Positions 54,459 to 56,848 of a DNA stretch of 56,848 nucleotides are shown one piece after another. Positions within the stretch are counted from its first letter, which is position 1. The number at the start of each line of letters is the position of its first letter. This DNA is from Nitrosomonas sp. Nm84 (GTDB lineage: Bacteria; Pseudomonadota; Gammaproteobacteria; Burkholderiales; Nitrosomonadaceae), in the NCBI RefSeq assembly GCF_003201565.1, contig NZ_QJJP01000024.1, forward strand, positions 1-56,848, given 5' to 3'. Made by a program: the position numbers and the translations under genes. The notes beneath the pieces were generated by a model. It was not told where the DNA came from, made no database searches, and worked only from the letters and a program-made list of their open reading frames with translations.

Positions 54459-55787
54459 ATGAGTATGGATAAAGTGCCTGGCGATCCTCAGAATGCAATG
54501 AATCAGACTGATCCACTTCGTGAAGTGGATGCGCATGGTGAGGATATAAAGTCCGTATCTGATGATCCCGGTTTGCTGGATCGATTGATAGCATCTGTTA
54601 CAAAGCAGATAAAAACCAACTGGTTCTGGATCGCTGCATATGGCTTTAATCTCGTATATCTCATATTTGCCCTTGTCAGAGACAATCAAGGAGGTGGCGC
54701 TTCATTTACCATCCCTATACTGCCGGGGGTCATTTTTACATGCATCATTTTCATACAGATCTATGCTGATCCGATCGAATCCATTCCAGCGGATGGAATG
54801 GATCAGGATGGAAGAAAGAAGTTAGAAGAGAAGAGATCGCAGCAAAGATATAGGTGGATGGTATTTGCGTACAGCTTTATGCTGCTGTCATTGATGTTAA
54901 CTTTTTATCCATTTATCAAGCCTTTTCACGACCAATCAACTGAAAGGCTCCGCGATCTACCGATTGCTGTATTTATTGGTTGTTCCTTGGATAGTACAAA
55001 CAAAAACTTAAGTTGTGTTAAATCAAAAGCTGATAGCGAAGAGAAGAAACAAGAAAATGAACAAGTTGTTGGAACATGGGCTATCAATATAGGCGGTTAT
55101 GTCAGCAAATGCGAAGAAGACAAAAATGGCAATGCAGTTGCCTGCCAAGTCAGCGATGGCCTGCTAGTTCCACTCTATTTCATTATTCTTGCGCTGATGG
55201 GCGGTAGTATCAGCCTGACCAGGCGACTACCAGAATTGCAGAAGCAGGTGAGTGTAGAACATATCGCGACAGAGCGGCAGCCTAATTTGACGCAATTTGA
55301 ATATCGTGAGTATCTGATCTTCCAAATCGTACAATTTATTTCAGCGCCTTTTCTAGCCATTCTTGCGTATTATCTGATTGAACCCAGTAATACAACCAGT
55401 TCGGTAGCGTTAGCTTTTACAGCGGGATTTGCATCAGAAACGATTTTGTTAATGATTCGATCCATCGCAAACAAGATTACTCCGGAAACCAGTGCTTTGC
55501 TGCAATATGGTGCAGTTGTCGGTGTCATTACCTTGAGTGATAAAAGTACAGGCGCTGAGAAGCCCGCCGAGAAAGTCGAGGTATTATTATCTGAGTCGCC
55601 ACAAATTCATTCAATCACTGATGAGCGAGGATTTTATATGCTCGGTAATGTGCCGGTTGGCGAGCACAGCATCAGTATTAAATTCACAGTCACAGTAGAC
55701 GAAAAAGAGGAAGAAAGATTAAAGAAAGATACGATAAAGATTGAGCGTGCTCAGGCCATTGTCAAAAAGAATGTAACAATTGAATGA
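54459..55787 (+). CDS. Membrane protein with a carboxypeptidase-regulatory-like tail
   Basis: The protein has 442 residues. After a soluble N-terminus of about 50 residues come two paired membrane segments near 55-75 and 85-100. Two more lie near 130-150 and 240-255, and another near 290-330. The tail (about 355-440) has PAEKVEVLLSESPQIHSITDERGFYMLGNVPVGEHSISIKF. This is a carboxypeptidase-regulatory-like beta sandwich of the kind that binds or presents ligands. No known family matches the whole. AAAGGG precedes the ATG, and the gene stands alone. Confidence 0.65.
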   Translation: MSMDKVPGDPQNAMNQTDPLREVDAHGEDIKSVSDDPGLLDRLIASVTKQIKTNWFWIAAYGFNLVYLIFALVRDNQGGGASFTIPILPGVIFTCIIFIQIYADPIESIPADGMDQDGRKKLEEKRSQQRYRWMVFAYSFMLLSLMLTFYPFIKPFHDQSTERLRDLPIAVFIGCSLDSTNKNLSCVKSKADSEEKKQENEQVVGTWAINIGGYVSKCEEDKNGNAVACQVSDGLLVPLYFIILALMGGSISLTRRLPELQKQVSVEHIATERQPNLTQFEYREYLIFQIVQFISAPFLAILAYYLIEPSNTTSSVALAFTAGFASETILLMIRSIANKITPETSALLQYGAVVGVITLSDKSTGAEKPAEKVEVLLSESPQIHSITDERGFYMLGNVPVGEHSISIKFTVTVDEKEEERLKKDTIKIERAQAIVKKNVTIE

Positions 55788-55850
55788 CCACGTTCAGCCT
55801 GTTAACTGAGTTTCAGACAACCGTCTTGCTGACAAAATCGAACATATATC

Positions 55851-56243
55851 ATGAAAAAACTACTAGTTACTTTAACATTGACCCTTATTAGCACTGTCAC
55901 GATGGCGGAATGGACCAAAGTGGACGAAAGTGATAGTAAAGGTGGTTACACTGCGTATGCGGATTTGGATTCAATTCTCAAAGCAGGCAATAGAGCTAAG
56001 ATGTGGGCTTTATTTGACTATCGAATCGTACAGAAAGCTGCAGGCGTTGAATTTTTATCCGAGAAAATCCGACGTGAATATGATTGTAAAGAAAAACAGA
56101 TGAGAAAACTCGCGTTCTCGTTATTCAGATGGAATATGGAGAGCGGCGACCTTATTCGCTCGTACAGCCAACCACAGAAATGGGAAATCGTGCAACCTGA
56201 TAGCATAGACGAGGCTGAATGGAAAGTTGCTTGCAATGAATAG
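55851..56243 (+). CDS. Adhesin-E-like exported protein (second copy)
   Basis: The protein has 130 residues. A signal peptide (MKKLLVTLTLTLISTVTMA) is followed by EWTKVDES, then MWALFDY and REYDCKEKQMRKL. The plan is shared with the protein at 46837-47223, including the WT/WV-x-VD start and the Y-x-x-D-C pair. It is probably a paralogue of the surface-adhesin E type. It stands alone after the membrane protein gene. Confidence 0.75.
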   Translation: MKKLLVTLTLTLISTVTMAEWTKVDESDSKGGYTAYADLDSILKAGNRAKMWALFDYRIVQKAAGVEFLSEKIRREYDCKEKQMRKLAFSLFRWNMESGDLIRSYSQPQKWEIVQPDSIDEAEWKVACNE

Positions 56244-56264
56244 TTAGTCGGTTCCGCAAAATTC

Positions 56265-56452
56265 ACTTAGCTGTGACGGAAGCGTGATTAAGGCTAGGTG
56301 GACCGCCTCGTAATAAATTGATCTGTAGTAACCGCAAGATCTGCTGCATGGTTTTATTCATTTTTGACTGGAATTTGATGAAAGCCAGCAGCAAGTACAC
56401 ACATGGCAATCCAGATCTGACCTTGCTCCGGTAGTTCGTACATCTTAACGCG
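56265..56452 (-). pseudogene. Remnant of an IS4-type transposase C-terminus
   Basis: On the minus strand, with one frame break near 56405-56415, the sequence reads GQIWIAMC and then VYLLLAFIKFQSKMNKTMQQ. It continues with ILRLLQINL and ends within 180 bases. IS4-family transposases end in a similar segment (QIWIA-C-Y-LLA-K, followed by LF). No terminal repeats were found and the rest is missing. Confidence 0.5.
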
Positions 56453-56486
56453 CGTATTATGCGATTTTTCCCAACTGTGTCACAAG

Positions 56487-56770
56487 CTAATTTTGCTCAA
56501 ACTTCATTGGATTGATGTAATTCAGTGTCGAATGCAATCTTCTGTGGTTGTAGTAGTTAAGCCAATCAATTACTTCATCCATTGCCTGACGACGTGTTTC
56601 AAATCGCATTCCATACAATCTGCCTACCTTCAACGATCCCCACAGGCTCTCAATGGGAACGTTATCCCAGCAGTTTCCTTTTCTGCTAATTGAGCTGCGC
56701 CGCCATACTCAACCAGTATGTTCTGAAATATGTAGCTGCAATACTGACTGCCGCGGATGCCCTTCTAAAT
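56487..56770 (-). pseudogene. Remnant of an IS3-type transposase
   Basis: On the minus strand, RGSQYCS and then VEYG appear in one frame. After a frame change near 56700 follows SISRKGNCWDNVPIESLWGSLK, then DEVIDWLNYYNHRRLHSTLNY. It closes with NPMKFEQN and a stop at 56489-56487. This is the catalytic tail of an IS3-family DDE transposase, with the E-x-W and YNxxRxH motifs. The N-terminal part and orfA are missing, so it is inactive. Confidence 0.85.
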
Positions 56771-56848
56771 GTCAAGCGGCAATCTGTGCGCTATTGATTA
56801 AATTATTTCTTTTTCTCAAAGTGTAATATACCTCTCTAGCGATATAAC
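56771..56848. other. Window end, nothing recognised
   Basis: The remaining bases are AT-rich and do not continue the transposase frame. No gene is supported here. Confidence 0.5.

Noticed and set aside
1..56848. CRISPR arrays
   Set aside because: No regularly spaced direct repeats were found. The repeats at 800-867 and 47-86 are too short and uneven.

Overview
The window looks like a piece of a betaproteobacterial chromosome, most likely an ammonia oxidiser of the Nitrosomonas type. This is an inference from the moderate GC content, the ftsY-ftsE-ftsX-rpoH order, a sucrose-phosphate synthase/phosphatase-fructokinase-amylosucrase operon, PEP-CTERM proteins and a very large cyclic glucan synthase. 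No ammonia-oxidation gene lies in the window, so the genus is not proven.

Layout. 1-1055: scar of a genomic island: tRNA-Ser(CGA), a phage-type integrase reading away from its 3' end, and a probable IS21-type end that cuts the integrase. 1122-4705: rpoH and ftsX-ftsE-ftsY (all leftward). 4782-9879: housekeeping genes: M16 peptidase, an EF-hand protein, oligoribonuclease, M48 peptidase, pterin carbinolamine dehydratase and RsgA. 10216-15269: the leftward sucrose operon, with fructokinase first, then a bifunctional SPS/SPP, then amylosucrase, preceded by a hairpin-rich leader. 15734-19564: an alginate-export-type outer-membrane porin divergent from a FixL/FixJ-like two-component pair. 19692-26314: a hemerythrin gene whose conserved C-terminus is out of frame, a MITE-like repeat that supplies the stop codon of sbcB, RidA, a VanZ-like membrane protein, a 24-residue membrane peptide, an exported PPC-like protein, and DUF2726 and DUF4389 proteins. 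26453-35136: a cyclic beta-1,2-glucan synthase of about 2,800 residues with a late frameshift. 35663-41281: small accessory genes (PRC-barrel, an IS1595 remnant, an RmlC-like cupin, an HpcH/HpaI-like aldolase with a glycosyltransferase, a lipoprotein, a DUF3330 zinc-ribbon-like protein). 41734-43961: a PEP-CTERM cluster (one broken, two intact) closed by a strong terminator. 44091-46766: a lipoprotein and a PhoD-like phosphatase coupled to an unknown protein. 46837-49528: an adhesin-E-like protein and an ExbB-ExbD-TonB-like operon. 49664-52275: a c-di-GMP module made of a degenerate HD-GYP protein and a GGDEF(degenerate)-EAL protein. 52440-56243: mutL, an unknown membrane protein with a carboxypeptidase-regulatory-like tail, and a second adhesin-E-like protein. 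56265-56848: eroded IS4- and IS3-type transposase tails.

Working together. The sucrose operon can make sucrose (SPS/SPP), polymerise its glucose part into an alpha-glucan while releasing fructose (amylosucrase), and return the fructose as fructose phosphate (fructokinase). This is a compatible-solute and storage cycle. The glucan synthase, the AlgE-like porin, the PEP-CTERM proteins, the TonB-like energiser and the c-di-GMP module all point to envelope and matrix functions. Several genes are broken by single-base frame changes (hemerythrin, glucan synthase, PEP-CTERM). Whether these are biological or assembly errors is the main question the raw sequence cannot settle. I found no CRISPR array and no clearly novel multi-gene system. 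The most unusual items are the hemerythrin A9 frameshift site, the repeats in front of the integrase, the leader of the sucrose operon and the degenerate HD-GYP/EAL pair.
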